Shown here piece by piece: positions 1-7,038 of a stretch of DNA of 20,507 nucleotides. Location: positions 1-20,507 of the IMG/VR virus record IMGVR_UViG_3300042197_002170; one strand, written 5' to 3'. Made by a program: the position numbers and the translations under genes. The stretch comes from a virus. Numbering within the stretch: position 1 is the first letter of the stretch; each line of letters opens with the position of its first letter. Below the pieces are notes generated by a model, which was not told the origin of the DNA, ran no database searches, and saw only the letters and a list, made by a program, of their open reading frames with translations.

Positions 1-279
1 CTTTTTCCGCCATCACCGCCCCCTCCAGAACCTTCTCTCTTAGAAATTGGTTTTGCTACACCTAGTGGTTGGAGATTAGGGTGGACTCCAGACGATGTAG
101 CATTATTAACCGGATTATATGTATTAGCTAAAGAAAGCAATGAGTTGGGAATAAATAATCGCGTTGTTGTAACAGATACATCTGGTGAAAAACATGAGTT
201 GCCGTTTGAAGAGTTTAAATCCATAATGTTACAGTATGGTGCTGCCCGAGCAACCGCTAGTGCCAGTGGCCTAATTTAA
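1..279 (+). CDS. C-terminal end of a phage tail/fibre-type protein (5' partial)
   Basis: The frame is open from the first base to TAA at 277-279, so only the last 92 residues are seen. They begin with a proline-rich linker (PPSPPPPEP), followed by about 75 residues containing a GWTPDD stretch and then TSGEKHELPFEEFKS and AARATASASGL. The pattern of an acidic or aromatic residue, a short beta turn, an 'elpfeeF' helix and an alanine-rich end loosely recalls the DUF4376-type C-terminal domain of phage tail-fibre proteins. That comparison is from memory and weak. A strong Shine-Dalgarno sequence for the next gene follows directly, so this gene sits in the same transcription unit as the small beta-rich protein and the adhesin downstream, which fits a structural tail role. 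Confidence 0.5.
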   Translation, partial: LFPPSPPPPEPSLLEIGFATPSGWRLGWTPDDVALLTGLYVLAKESNELGINNRVVVTDTSGEKHELPFEEFKSIMLQYGAARATASASGLI

Positions 280-291
280 TAAGGAGAAAAT

Positions 292-651
292 ATGGCTAAT
301 GTAAATCTTAAAAGTTTAACAACAGTACTAGGAGAAAATGCTAGTATAGCGGATATTCCTGCTAGTGCTAGTGGTATAGTTACCTGTGGTAATAATGAAG
401 TACTTAAAATTAACAGTCTTTACGTAAGCAATATTGATGGAGTTAATAGCGCTAATATAACTGCTGATCTACATAATGGGTCATCAGTACTAAGTCACTT
501 TGTAAAGGGTACTAGTGTGGGTGCTGGTGGAACAGTTAATATTATTACTAGTGAAACTCCGGTCTATGTTACTGAGGGTCAGAGTATTCGGTTAACTGCT
601 AGTGCAAGTGGTGATTTGAGTGGTTTTGTTAGTTATGAGAGGATATCATGA
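292..651 (+). CDS. Small beta-rich phage structural-type protein, unknown function
   Basis: A 119-residue protein with a textbook AAGGAG ribosome site (AATAAGGAGAAAATATG). I do not recognise a named family. The sequence alternates small and hydroxyl residues with short hydrophobic strands and has no Cys pairs, signal peptide or membrane segment. The order 'INSLYVSNIDG..SANITADLHNGSS' to 'ETPVYVTEGQSIRLTASASGDLSGFVSYE' looks like a single beta-sandwich domain, of the kind found in small tail-tip, neck or decoration proteins of phages with contractile or long tails. Its stop overlaps the start of the adhesin gene as ATGA at 648-651, so the two are probably translationally coupled and made together. 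A tail or decoration role is inferred from context and composition only. Confidence 0.6.
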   Translation: MANVNLKSLTTVLGENASIADIPASASGIVTCGNNEVLKINSLYVSNIDGVNSANITADLHNGSSVLSHFVKGTSVGAGGTVNIITSETPVYVTEGQSIRLTASASGDLSGFVSYERIS

Positions 652-1541
652 GTAGAGGTGGAAGACGAATAAAGTGGGGTAGTGAACCTACCACAACAAC
701 TAATTTGGATGGCATTTGGGGCTTGAATGAGATTAATAATCTTATAGGTCAAACCAAGTGGCCTCGCGGCCCTGTCGCACCCACGGGCCTATCGGCAACG
801 GCGGGCAACGCTAAACTCTCGCTCAGTTGGACGGCACCAGCGACCACTTACGGAACGATAACTAACTACCTAGTGGAATACACGCCAAGCGGAGGCTCGG
901 CGGCTTATGTGCTGACCGGCAGCAACAGCACTTCGTACACGCTTACTGGGTTGAACAACGGCACCGAGTATACGGTACGAGTGGCGGCGGTGAACTTTAC
1001 TGCGGGTGATTACAGCGGGACGGCGACGGCTACGCCTAGTGCCGCAAGTTTTGTTGCAATACCAGAAATGACCAGCAACACCGCCCCGTCTGGCACAGTG
1101 CTGACGTTCGGAGATATCAGGAACGGCTTTCTGCAAAATGGAAATGCGGTCGCATGGTTTTGGTTTTCCAGACAATTTAGCGGCGGCTCAAGTTTGAATG
1201 CGAATTTGCAGCCGGTAAATCTTCAGAATTCTGGGATCGGCTATCAGTTTGCCAGTGGTACATCTCTTGTTTCCGGGTATGAGATTGCACAAAGCGAGCG
1301 ACAAGAGAACCACTTCGCGCGCGGCTTCACATTTGAAGGAAGCGATGACGGGACGAACTGGACGATTATCGATAGTCGATCCAATCTGGCGGGGCCAGAT
1401 GAAGGAAACGGCTTTTGGGAGCCCAACGTAGTTAGGTCGTTTAGTTTTTCTCCCGCTGTAAGCTACTCTCGTTACAGATGGATAATTACAACGCCCTCGA
1501 ATGCGTACGTCGAATGGTCCAAGGTTCAACTTCGTCCATGA
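648..1541 (+). CDS. Phage tail adhesin with fibronectin type III and F5/8C-like domains
   Basis: 297 residues. Residues 1-40 are an AT-coded phage-type lead that ends in a 'GIWGLNEIN...KWP' motif, a pattern that recurs near the end of phage tail structural proteins. Residues about 44-131 form a fibronectin type III domain (APTGLSA, LSLSWTAP, ITNYLVEYTP, SYTLTGLNNGTEYTVRVAAVN). Residues about 135-297 resemble a discoidin or F5/8 type C carbohydrate-binding fold (GFTFEGSDDGTNWTIIDS, then YSRYRWIITTP and VEWSKVQLRP). The likely job is surface or glycan binding by the virion. The GC content jumps at codon 38-40: bases 781-840 hold 39 G or C in 60, whereas bases 1681-1740 hold 21 in 60. The binding part therefore looks acquired. 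FnIII is secure, the discoidin call moderate, tail location inferred. Confidence 0.8.
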   Translation: MSRGGRRIKWGSEPTTTTNLDGIWGLNEINNLIGQTKWPRGPVAPTGLSATAGNAKLSLSWTAPATTYGTITNYLVEYTPSGGSAAYVLTGSNSTSYTLTGLNNGTEYTVRVAAVNFTAGDYSGTATATPSAASFVAIPEMTSNTAPSGTVLTFGDIRNGFLQNGNAVAWFWFSRQFSGGSSLNANLQPVNLQNSGIGYQFASGTSLVSGYEIAQSERQENHFARGFTFEGSDDGTNWTIIDSRSNLAGPDEGNGFWEPNVVRSFSFSPAVSYSRYRWIITTPSNAYVEWSKVQLRP

Positions 1542-1550
1542 CCTGGCTCT

Positions 1551-1580
1551 ACTACGCACTCTGCGACTACGAAACGTAGT
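1551..1580. repeat. ACTACG direct repeat with short hairpin in the gap after the adhesin gene
   Basis: The 53-base gap between the adhesin gene and the next gene contains ACTACG at 1551-1556 and again at 1566-1571. The second copy pairs with CGTAGT at 1575-1580 across an AAA loop, giving a six-base-pair stem. No T-run follows, so this is not a standard intrinsic terminator. The gap is still GC-rich up to about 1580 and turns AT-rich right after it, so the hairpin marks the downstream edge of the GC-rich segment. Confidence 0.4.
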
Positions 1581-1594
1581 ATAAGGAATAAATA

Positions 1595-1777
1595 ATGAAA
1601 ACTCAACTAATAGAATTCTTATTGTGTAGCACCATAGCTACTTATTGCATGGTAAGATGTGTAAGATTAATGCCAGAGATAATATCTATGGCATATAAAG
1701 CTGTTGCTGCTGCCACACAAAGAGTAGAAAGTATAGAAAATCTTATGGAACCAGAAGAACCAGCTATTCTTGATTAA
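1595..1777 (+). CDS. Small single-pass membrane protein, unknown
   Basis: 60 residues, with an AAGGA ribosome site eight bases ahead of the ATG. Residues about 4-22 (LIEFLLCSTIATYCMV) are hydrophobic enough for one membrane span. They are followed by an arginine pair region, a helix rich in Ala, Gln and Glu (AYKAVAAATQRVESIENLM) and an acidic end (EPEEPAILD). I recognise no family. This is the first of five consecutive genes for membrane-associated or exported proteins between the tail adhesin and nrdA. Size and shape would fit a holin-like or accessory envelope protein, but nothing in the sequence proves that. Confidence 0.55.
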   Translation: MKTQLIEFLLCSTIATYCMVRCVRLMPEIISMAYKAVAAATQRVESIENLMEPEEPAILD

Positions 1778-1802
1778 GTGTATATAAAATTGGAGACAGT
1801 TT

Positions 1803-2204
1803 ATGAAAAAAATTATACTAATAATTCCATTATTATGTGGATGTGAATATCTAAATAAATTACATAATTATTCACAAAATGATGACATTTCAGCACTAAT
1901 ATCAGAAGCTAACAATTGTTTTTCTGAAGCAGAAAAAGAAATATTGGGCAATATTCCAAAGCCAGACGATGTTGTTGGTCCTCATCCTGATCCGGCAAAA
2001 TGTATTTGTAAAGGAACTGGTATTATAAAACAAGGTGATGGTCACGAAAGCGCTTGTCCATATCATGCTAAGAAAGAGCCAGAACCAGCCATAGAACCAG
2101 TTGTTGAACCAACCCCAGAACCAACCCCAGAACCAACGCCCGTTAAGAAAGAAGCTGTTATATATGAACGAACCTTGGATGGAAGAATAATAAGGAGACA
2201 ATAA
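1803..2204 (+). CDS. Lipoprotein with CxCxGTG...CPxH motif and EPTP repeats
   Basis: 133 residues, with a GGAG ribosome site. A short signal peptide (MKKIILIIPLLCGC) ends in a lipobox, LCGC, with the lipidated Cys at residue 14. The +2 residue is Glu rather than the Asp that often marks inner-membrane retention, so outer-membrane placement is plausible in a Gram-negative-type host. Residues 67-88 carry CICKGTG, then GDGH, then CPYH. The spacing C67-x-C69...C85-x2-H88 looks like a small metal site and resembles half of a DnaJ CxxCxGxG unit. Residues about 92-113 are a Pro-Glu spacer (EPTPEPTPEPTP), and the tail is basic (DGRIIRRQ). The role is unknown. An envelope-spanning or spanin-like lysis role is possible; the metal site is inferred from spacing alone. 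Confidence 0.65.
   Translation: MKKIILIIPLLCGCEYLNKLHNYSQNDDISALISEANNCFSEAEKEILGNIPKPDDVVGPHPDPAKCICKGTGIIKQGDGHESACPYHAKKEPEPAIEPVVEPTPEPTPEPTPVKKEAVIYERTLDGRIIRRQ
2106..2141 (+). repeat. 12-base tandem repeat coding EPTP units
   Basis: GAACCAACCCCA occurs at 2106-2117 and 2118-2129, followed by a near copy, GAACCAACGCCC, at 2130-2141. More degenerate copies lie upstream from about 2080. It encodes the Glu-Pro-Thr-Pro spacer of the lipoprotein and could change length by slippage. Confidence 0.85.
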
Positions 2205-2205
2205 A

Positions 2206-2469
2206 ATGTTAGAATTAAGCTGGTCAATGAAAGTTGGATTAATAGCAGTAGGAAGTTTACTGCTATTATCTAATTTCATAGATTTTAGTTATATAGTATC
2301 AAAAGTATTTTTCTTTAGAAGCAGTCAAACAAAAGAAAAAACTTTCTTAGAAATAGTTAATCTTTGGTATAGACTAAAATCTTTATGTGAAGATAATAAT
2401 TTAGATATTGCCTGTGAGAAACTAGACGAGGTATTTCCATTATTAAATAAGGTTCTAGAAGATGAATAA
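2206..2469 (+). CDS. Small N-terminally anchored membrane protein, unknown
   Basis: 87 residues, starting one base after the lipoprotein stop and preceded by a strong AAGGAG site. Residues about 8-35 are a long hydrophobic stretch (KVGLIAVGSLLLLSNFIDF, then SYIVSKVFFF), enough for one long or two short spans. A soluble helical part follows (FLEIVNLWYRLKSLCEDNN, then ACEKLDEVFPLLNKVLEDE) with a regular spacing of Leu and Val that suggests a short coiled coil or amphipathic helix pair. No named family is recognised. The close spacing to both neighbours shows co-translation with the lipoprotein and the next exported protein, so the group may act as one membrane assembly. Confidence 0.55.
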   Translation: MLELSWSMKVGLIAVGSLLLLSNFIDFSYIVSKVFFFRSSQTKEKTFLEIVNLWYRLKSLCEDNNLDIACEKLDEVFPLLNKVLEDE

Positions 2470-2893
2470 ATGGCGACCACTTAAGAATGCTTTAGCTGTA
2501 CTCTTAATTGGTGTTGCTGTTTTATCTTCTAATGGAACCGGTGTAGATTTAAAAATACCAGCACCATCAAGCTCGGTATCATCTAAAGTATCATCAGCAG
2601 CTAAACTAGTAACAAAAAAACAAGATAAAATAAAGTTTGCTATATTTAATCATATATTCTCTGAAAGAATTAGTGATTATGAAATTGATACTCAAAAGCT
2701 GCAAGATATTTATGTGTTAGCAGCTAAAAAATATTTTGGTGGTGAATTAAAAGATAAATATTCTGAATTAGATGTTAAACTAACAGAATTATTTAAAAAT
2801 TTATTGGGTGAAGACAATAAAATTTTATCCGATACTGATAAAAAATTAGTGTCAGAACATTTTTCTGGATTAGCATACAAACTAGTAAGGTGA
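2462..2893 (+). CDS. Exported or membrane-anchored helical protein, unknown
   Basis: 143 residues. The ATG overlaps the previous gene by eight bases. Residues about 1-24 look like a signal peptide or anchor (MNKWRPLKNALAVLLIGVAVLS): basic start, hydrophobic core, then small residues. A serine-rich linker follows (PAPSSSVSSKVSSAAK), and residues about 55-143 form a charged, helical domain. The ribosome site (AGAAG) is weak, so translation probably depends on coupling to the upstream gene. I recognise no family. The layout of anchor, flexible Ser/Pro linker and compact domain suits a periplasmic or surface protein, consistent with the neighbouring lipoprotein and membrane genes. Confidence 0.55.
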   Translation: MNKWRPLKNALAVLLIGVAVLSSNGTGVDLKIPAPSSSVSSKVSSAAKLVTKKQDKIKFAIFNHIFSERISDYEIDTQKLQDIYVLAAKKYFGGELKDKYSELDVKLTELFKNLLGEDNKILSDTDKKLVSEHFSGLAYKLVR

Positions 2894-2897
2894 AAAA

Positions 2898-3536
2898 ATG
2901 GTAGTTATTCCTATACAAAATGTTAAAAAAGTTCTAGACCTCGTATTTTCATCAGAAGGATATTCTATTAAAGATAATATAAAATTATTTTTTCCACGAC
3001 CCTTTAGTTTAAATTGTAATGCTAGTGATAATGGTGAGTTGACGCTAGACTTTTTAGGAAGCCAACCAAAAGTAACATTCAAAAAATATCTAACACTATC
3101 AGCTTGGATAGAAGGTATCGTATTAAAAGAAAATGGCGGAACTATAAAAATCAAATATCTACCAGATATAGATTTTACTTATGAAGAAAAAAGTAAAACT
3201 GAAGATGTATTCAATATGCCACACGACTTTAGTGATATATATGGTGAAATAAATTTTAGATATAAAGATAAGGAGCGTAGACTTCTTGCTGAAAAGTGTT
3301 TGCATTATGCCAATGAGTGGGCTACAATAGCTTGTGCTGGAGGGTTAACAAAAGATGATTTTAGAACAAAAAGTATTTTAAAACAAAATTGTAAAAGCTA
3401 TGTTTTAGAAGCTATTAAAAATGATAGAGATCTTAAATATGGCTCTATTATATTAACAATCATTCTTCTTTATGTTGTTTTACCAGTAATATTGAGATGG
3501 ATTCTTGAAAGAATATTTAGCAAACTTGCTGAATAA
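2898..3536 (+). CDS. Tail-anchored membrane protein, unknown
   Basis: 212 residues, with an AAGGTG site six bases before the ATG. The first 150 or so residues are soluble and mixed alpha/beta, with strands such as GELTLDFLG, KVTFKKYLTLSAWIEGIVL and GTIKIKYLPDIDF. A helical stretch follows (ERRLLAEKCLHYANEWA). Residues about 181-200 are a strongly hydrophobic segment (YGSIILTIILLYVVLPVILR) with a short basic tail, so the protein is probably anchored by its C-terminus. There is no signal peptide, which places the large domain in the cytoplasm. It is the last of the five membrane-related genes; a short AT-rich gap of 36 bases then leads to nrdA. Function unknown. Confidence 0.6.
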   Translation: MVVIPIQNVKKVLDLVFSSEGYSIKDNIKLFFPRPFSLNCNASDNGELTLDFLGSQPKVTFKKYLTLSAWIEGIVLKENGGTIKIKYLPDIDFTYEEKSKTEDVFNMPHDFSDIYGEINFRYKDKERRLLAEKCLHYANEWATIACAGGLTKDDFRTKSILKQNCKSYVLEAIKNDRDLKYGSIILTIILLYVVLPVILRWILERIFSKLAE

Positions 3537-3572
3537 TTCTTTATATTTTTTTAATCACCATAGGAGTAATAT

Positions 3573-5798
3573 ATGCTTGTCCAAAAGCGTGATGGTTCTT
3601 TTGAGGAATATAATGTTGAAAAAATTCACAAAGTTGTGGAGTGGGCAAGCAAAGATATCAATAATGTTTCTTGGTCAGATATAGAGATGAATGCTAATCT
3701 ATCCCTTAGGGACGGTATATCTACTAAGGAGATACATCAAATTTTAATTAAATCCGCCAACGATCTTATATCAACCTCTAAACCAAATTATCAGTATGTT
3801 GCTTCAAAATTGTTAAACATGTCTTTGAGAAAAGATCTTTGGTTAAAGCATGATTGTCCACCATCTTTAGGTAATCATATAACTACTAATATAGAAAACG
3901 ATGTATATGACTCGTCTATTTATAGTAAGTGGAATCAAAATCAATTGCTAGAGATAGAATCAGCTATTGATCACGATAGAGATTATTTATTTACATACGC
4001 TGGTTTACAACAAATGATAGATAAATATCTTGTTAAGAACAGGGTAACTAACAAGATTTATGAAACGCCACAATTTGCATATATTTGTATAGCAATGGCT
4101 CTATTTGATAATGTACAAGATGTTGTTAATGCTTACGAGTGTTTTTCTACCTTTAAAATAAATTTACCAACGCCAATAATGGCTGGAGTAAGAACAAAAA
4201 TAAAACAATTTGCTAGCTGTGTTCTTGTTGATGTTGACGATGATCTTGACTCTATTTTCTCAAGTGTTCATGCTATTGGAAAATATACCGCCAGACGCGC
4301 CGGTATAGGATTAAACGTTGGGCGCATCAGACCAATAAATTCTAGTATTCGCGGCGGCGAGGTTGTACATACTGGTCTTATACCATATTTAAAAATATTC
4401 GAATCTACTGTTAAAGCTACTAGTCAAAACGGAATAAGGGGTGGATCAGCCAATGTTAATGTTGCTTGGTGGCATTATGAAATAGAAGACGTCCTTTCTT
4501 TAAAGAATAATGCTGGAACAGACGATAATAGAGTAAGAAAGCTTGACTATACTATACAATTTGATAAAACATTTTATGAACGATTAATAGCGAATGAAGA
4601 AGTAACACTATTTAGTCCAAGCGAATGCTCTGGACTTTATGAAGCTTTTGGAAATAATGAAGAATTTAAAAAACTATATGAAAAATATGAAAAGTCAAAA
4701 AATATTAAGATTAAGAAAAAGATAAGTGCTAGAAAATTAGCAGAGATATTTGCTAAAGAAAGATTAGAAACTGGCAGAATCTATTCCATGAATATCGATA
4801 ATGCTAATGATCATGGGTCTTGGAATGTTCCAGTTAAAATGACAAATTTATGTGTAGAAATTATTCACTATACAAAGCCTATTAAATCAATAGAAGATGA
4901 TGAGGGAGAAATTGGTATTTGTATTCTTTCTGCCCTTAATCTATTAGAATTAGAAACGTACGATGATATTGTAAAAGCTTGTAATATGTCTGTTAAAACT
5001 CTTGAGTCAATAATTGATTATCAAGATTATCCAGTTGTTGCTGGAGAAAATTTTACAAAAAACAGAAGATCATTAGGTATAGGAATAACTAACCTTGCTG
5101 GCTTTCTAGCCAAACATAAGTTAAAATATGACGACCCAGAAGCATTGGTGCTTATTCACAATACTATGGAAAAAATTCAGTGGAATCTTTTGAATGAATC
5201 TTGTGAACTTGCTAAACTAAAAGGGGTGTGTAAAAAGTTCGGTGATACAAAGTATGCAAAAGGCTTACTGCCGATAGATTGGTATAAAAAAACAGTAGAT
5301 GATCTTGTAAAGCCCGAATATACAATGGATTGGGAATTATTAAGACAAAAAATTAAACAATATGGGCTAAGACACTCAACACTAACAGCAATTATGCCAT
5401 GTGAGTCATCCAGTGTTATACAAAATAGTACCAACGGTATAGAACCAGTTAGAAACCTTTTATCATATAAAAAAGCAAAGAATGGTATTTTAAAACAAAT
5501 TGTTCCAAATTATACCTCTAGAAAAAATTTTTATACCTTAGCTTGGGATCTTAAAAATAATAATTCTTTAATAAATATATCTGCTGTATTACAAAAGTTT
5601 GTGGATATGGGGATAAGTACAAATCTATACTATAACTATGCTAATTTTGAGGGCGGCAACATTCCATTAAGTGTATTAATAAAGGATCAACTATATGGAT
5701 ATAAATATGGAATCAAAAATTTTTATTACGCCAACTCTCCTGACGGCGATGGCTCAACAGAAAAACAATCTTGTGAGGGCGGATCATGTTCAATTTAA
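3573..5798 (+). CDS. nrdA: Class Ia ribonucleoside-diphosphate reductase, alpha subunit
   Basis: 741 residues, close to the 761 of E. coli NrdA, which it follows along its whole length. It reduces ribonucleoside diphosphates to deoxy forms using the radical supplied by NrdB. An N-terminal ATP-cone is present (residues about 1-90, KRDGSFEEYNVEKIHKV), so activity control by dATP is possible. Catalytic residues are intact: C216 (FASCVL) and C450 (GICILSALNL) as the redox pair, N425, C427 and E429 (TNLCVEI) at the active site, Y718-Y719 on the radical path and the C-terminal C734-x4-C739 pair that accepts electrons. AGGAG lies nine bases before the ATG. Its 3' end overlaps the DUF1501 gene by 13 bases. 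It should be functional. Confidence 0.97.
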   Translation: MLVQKRDGSFEEYNVEKIHKVVEWASKDINNVSWSDIEMNANLSLRDGISTKEIHQILIKSANDLISTSKPNYQYVASKLLNMSLRKDLWLKHDCPPSLGNHITTNIENDVYDSSIYSKWNQNQLLEIESAIDHDRDYLFTYAGLQQMIDKYLVKNRVTNKIYETPQFAYICIAMALFDNVQDVVNAYECFSTFKINLPTPIMAGVRTKIKQFASCVLVDVDDDLDSIFSSVHAIGKYTARRAGIGLNVGRIRPINSSIRGGEVVHTGLIPYLKIFESTVKATSQNGIRGGSANVNVAWWHYEIEDVLSLKNNAGTDDNRVRKLDYTIQFDKTFYERLIANEEVTLFSPSECSGLYEAFGNNEEFKKLYEKYEKSKNIKIKKKISARKLAEIFAKERLETGRIYSMNIDNANDHGSWNVPVKMTNLCVEIIHYTKPIKSIEDDEGEIGICILSALNLLELETYDDIVKACNMSVKTLESIIDYQDYPVVAGENFTKNRRSLGIGITNLAGFLAKHKLKYDDPEALVLIHNTMEKIQWNLLNESCELAKLKGVCKKFGDTKYAKGLLPIDWYKKTVDDLVKPEYTMDWELLRQKIKQYGLRHSTLTAIMPCESSSVIQNSTNGIEPVRNLLSYKKAKNGILKQIVPNYTSRKNFYTLAWDLKNNNSLINISAVLQKFVDMGISTNLYYNYANFEGGNIPLSVLIKDQLYGYKYGIKNFYYANSPDGDGSTEKQSCEGGSCSI

Positions 5799-7036
5799 AC
5801 AGAAGAAATTTTCTTTTATCTACTAGTTCCATTGGTTTAACAGCAACACTAAATAATGTTTCATTTGCTGTTAATCACGACAATCATCCAATGGTAACCC
5901 CTAATGAGAATAGTATTATATATCTATTTCTAAGTGGTGGTCCAACGCATATAGAAACTTTTAATCCTATACCAAATTCTCCAGTAGATAGGAGATCGAT
6001 AGTAGGACACTTAACAACAAAAACTCCCGGTGTTAGAATAGGTGGTCTATGGGAAAATTTATCTAATAAACCAGAAAAATTTACAATAGTAAACAGCTTT
6101 GCTCATGGTGATGCTAATCATGAAAGTGCTGTTCATTGGATGATGACAGGAGAAAGAACTGTACCAAACTCTGCACAAAAATGGCCCAGTTATGGTAGCG
6201 TTATAAGTGGTCAATATGGAACAAATGTTAAGGATGGATTACCCACATATGTTAAGTTAAATAAGATAGAACATGATGCCGCCGCTTGGATGGGTAGCAA
6301 ATATATGGGTTATACAGCAAGCGCAGAGGGTGTTAAAGATTTGGTAATGAAAGATCCGGCTAGATTTCAGCATAGATTAGAATTTTTAAAAGTTGTAGAA
6401 TCAAGTAATAGGCTAGGAAATTTACCAGCAGCAAAGTCTTGGACAGATTTAAGGGAGCAAGCAATAAATGTTTTATTTGGTAAGGCTAGCGAAGCATTTA
6501 TGGTAGAAAAAGATCCCGAATTTGATTTATATAAGAAAGATCAGCTAGGTAAAGATATATTAACAGCCATGAGACTAGTAGAACGTGGTGTTAAATTTGT
6601 TACCATTAATTATGGTGGTTGGGATATGCACCAAAATATGTTAGAAGGATTAAAGTCTAAGGTTCCACCACTTGATTTTTATCTATCAAAATATTTTGAG
6701 TCTGCTGAAAAAAGAAATATAAATTATCGTAATATGTTAGTTATGACCGGAGATTTTGGTAGAACACCAAAAGTAAATAAAGATGGCGGCAGAGATCACT
6801 GGCCTAATTTGGTTCCACTATTTTTTGCTTGTGATTCATACCCAATGAATAGAATAATTGGTACTTCCGATACTAATGCAGAAAGGCCAGACCAAAACCC
6901 ATTTAATCCAGAAGATTTAAGATGGACAATGTTTGAACACGTTGGAATAAATAAAACAGCAGATTGGTATAGCATAGAGGGTAGACCCATGATGTTTGTG
7001 AAAGATAGTAATTCTAAAAATATACTAAAAGGGTAA
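5786..7036 (+). CDS. DUF1501 family protein with Tat-like signal, inserted between nrdA and nrdB
   Basis: 416 residues. DUF1501 belongs to the alkaline phosphatase/sulfatase-like superfamily and is abundant in Planctomycetes and related bacteria; no activity is settled. Family landmarks are present in order: NRRNFLL (5-11), a Tat-like twin-arginine motif leading a short hydrophobic segment; LSGGPTHIETFNPIP (from 49), where the nucleophile position of the superfamily would lie; AHGDANHES (from 106); GGWDMH (277-282); GDFGRTP (322-328); and GRDHW (335-339). These His and Asp clusters are the expected metal ligands. The start ATG lies inside nrdA, with GAGGG about nine bases upstream, so it is coupled to the reductase. 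Length is near the family norm and nothing looks broken. Export through Tat and a hydrolase role are inferred. Confidence 0.9.
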   Translation: MFNLNRRNFLLSTSSIGLTATLNNVSFAVNHDNHPMVTPNENSIIYLFLSGGPTHIETFNPIPNSPVDRRSIVGHLTTKTPGVRIGGLWENLSNKPEKFTIVNSFAHGDANHESAVHWMMTGERTVPNSAQKWPSYGSVISGQYGTNVKDGLPTYVKLNKIEHDAAAWMGSKYMGYTASAEGVKDLVMKDPARFQHRLEFLKVVESSNRLGNLPAAKSWTDLREQAINVLFGKASEAFMVEKDPEFDLYKKDQLGKDILTAMRLVERGVKFVTINYGGWDMHQNMLEGLKSKVPPLDFYLSKYFESAEKRNINYRNMLVMTGDFGRTPKVNKDGGRDHWPNLVPLFFACDSYPMNRIIGTSDTNAERPDQNPFNPEDLRWTMFEHVGINKTADWYSIEGRPMMFVKDSNSKNILKG

Positions 7037-7038
7037 TA

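Noticed and set aside
870-1559. Long open frames on the - strand opposite the adhesin gene
   Set aside because: They mirror the GC-rich coding sequence, have low-complexity Arg/Ser-rich products and no ribosome sites, while the + strand frame gives clear domains.
1566-1580. ACTACG/CGTAGT hairpin as a terminator
   Set aside because: The stem is short and no T-run follows; it is listed only as a repeat.
1902-2279. A - strand frame of about 125 codons opposite the lipoprotein gene
   Set aside because: Its product is a Trp/Phe/Gly repeat (WFWGWFWGWF) created by reading the EPTP repeat backwards; it has no ribosome site.
3519-3553. Possible terminator after the membrane gene block
   Set aside because: AGCAA and TTGCT would leave only a two-base loop, and the T-run lies 15 or more bases away, so it does not fit an intrinsic terminator.
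3573-5798. Stop-codon reassignment in the phage
   Set aside because: Conserved genes such as nrdA, nrdB and the helicase are read in full with standard stops, and their ends match the known family C-termini.
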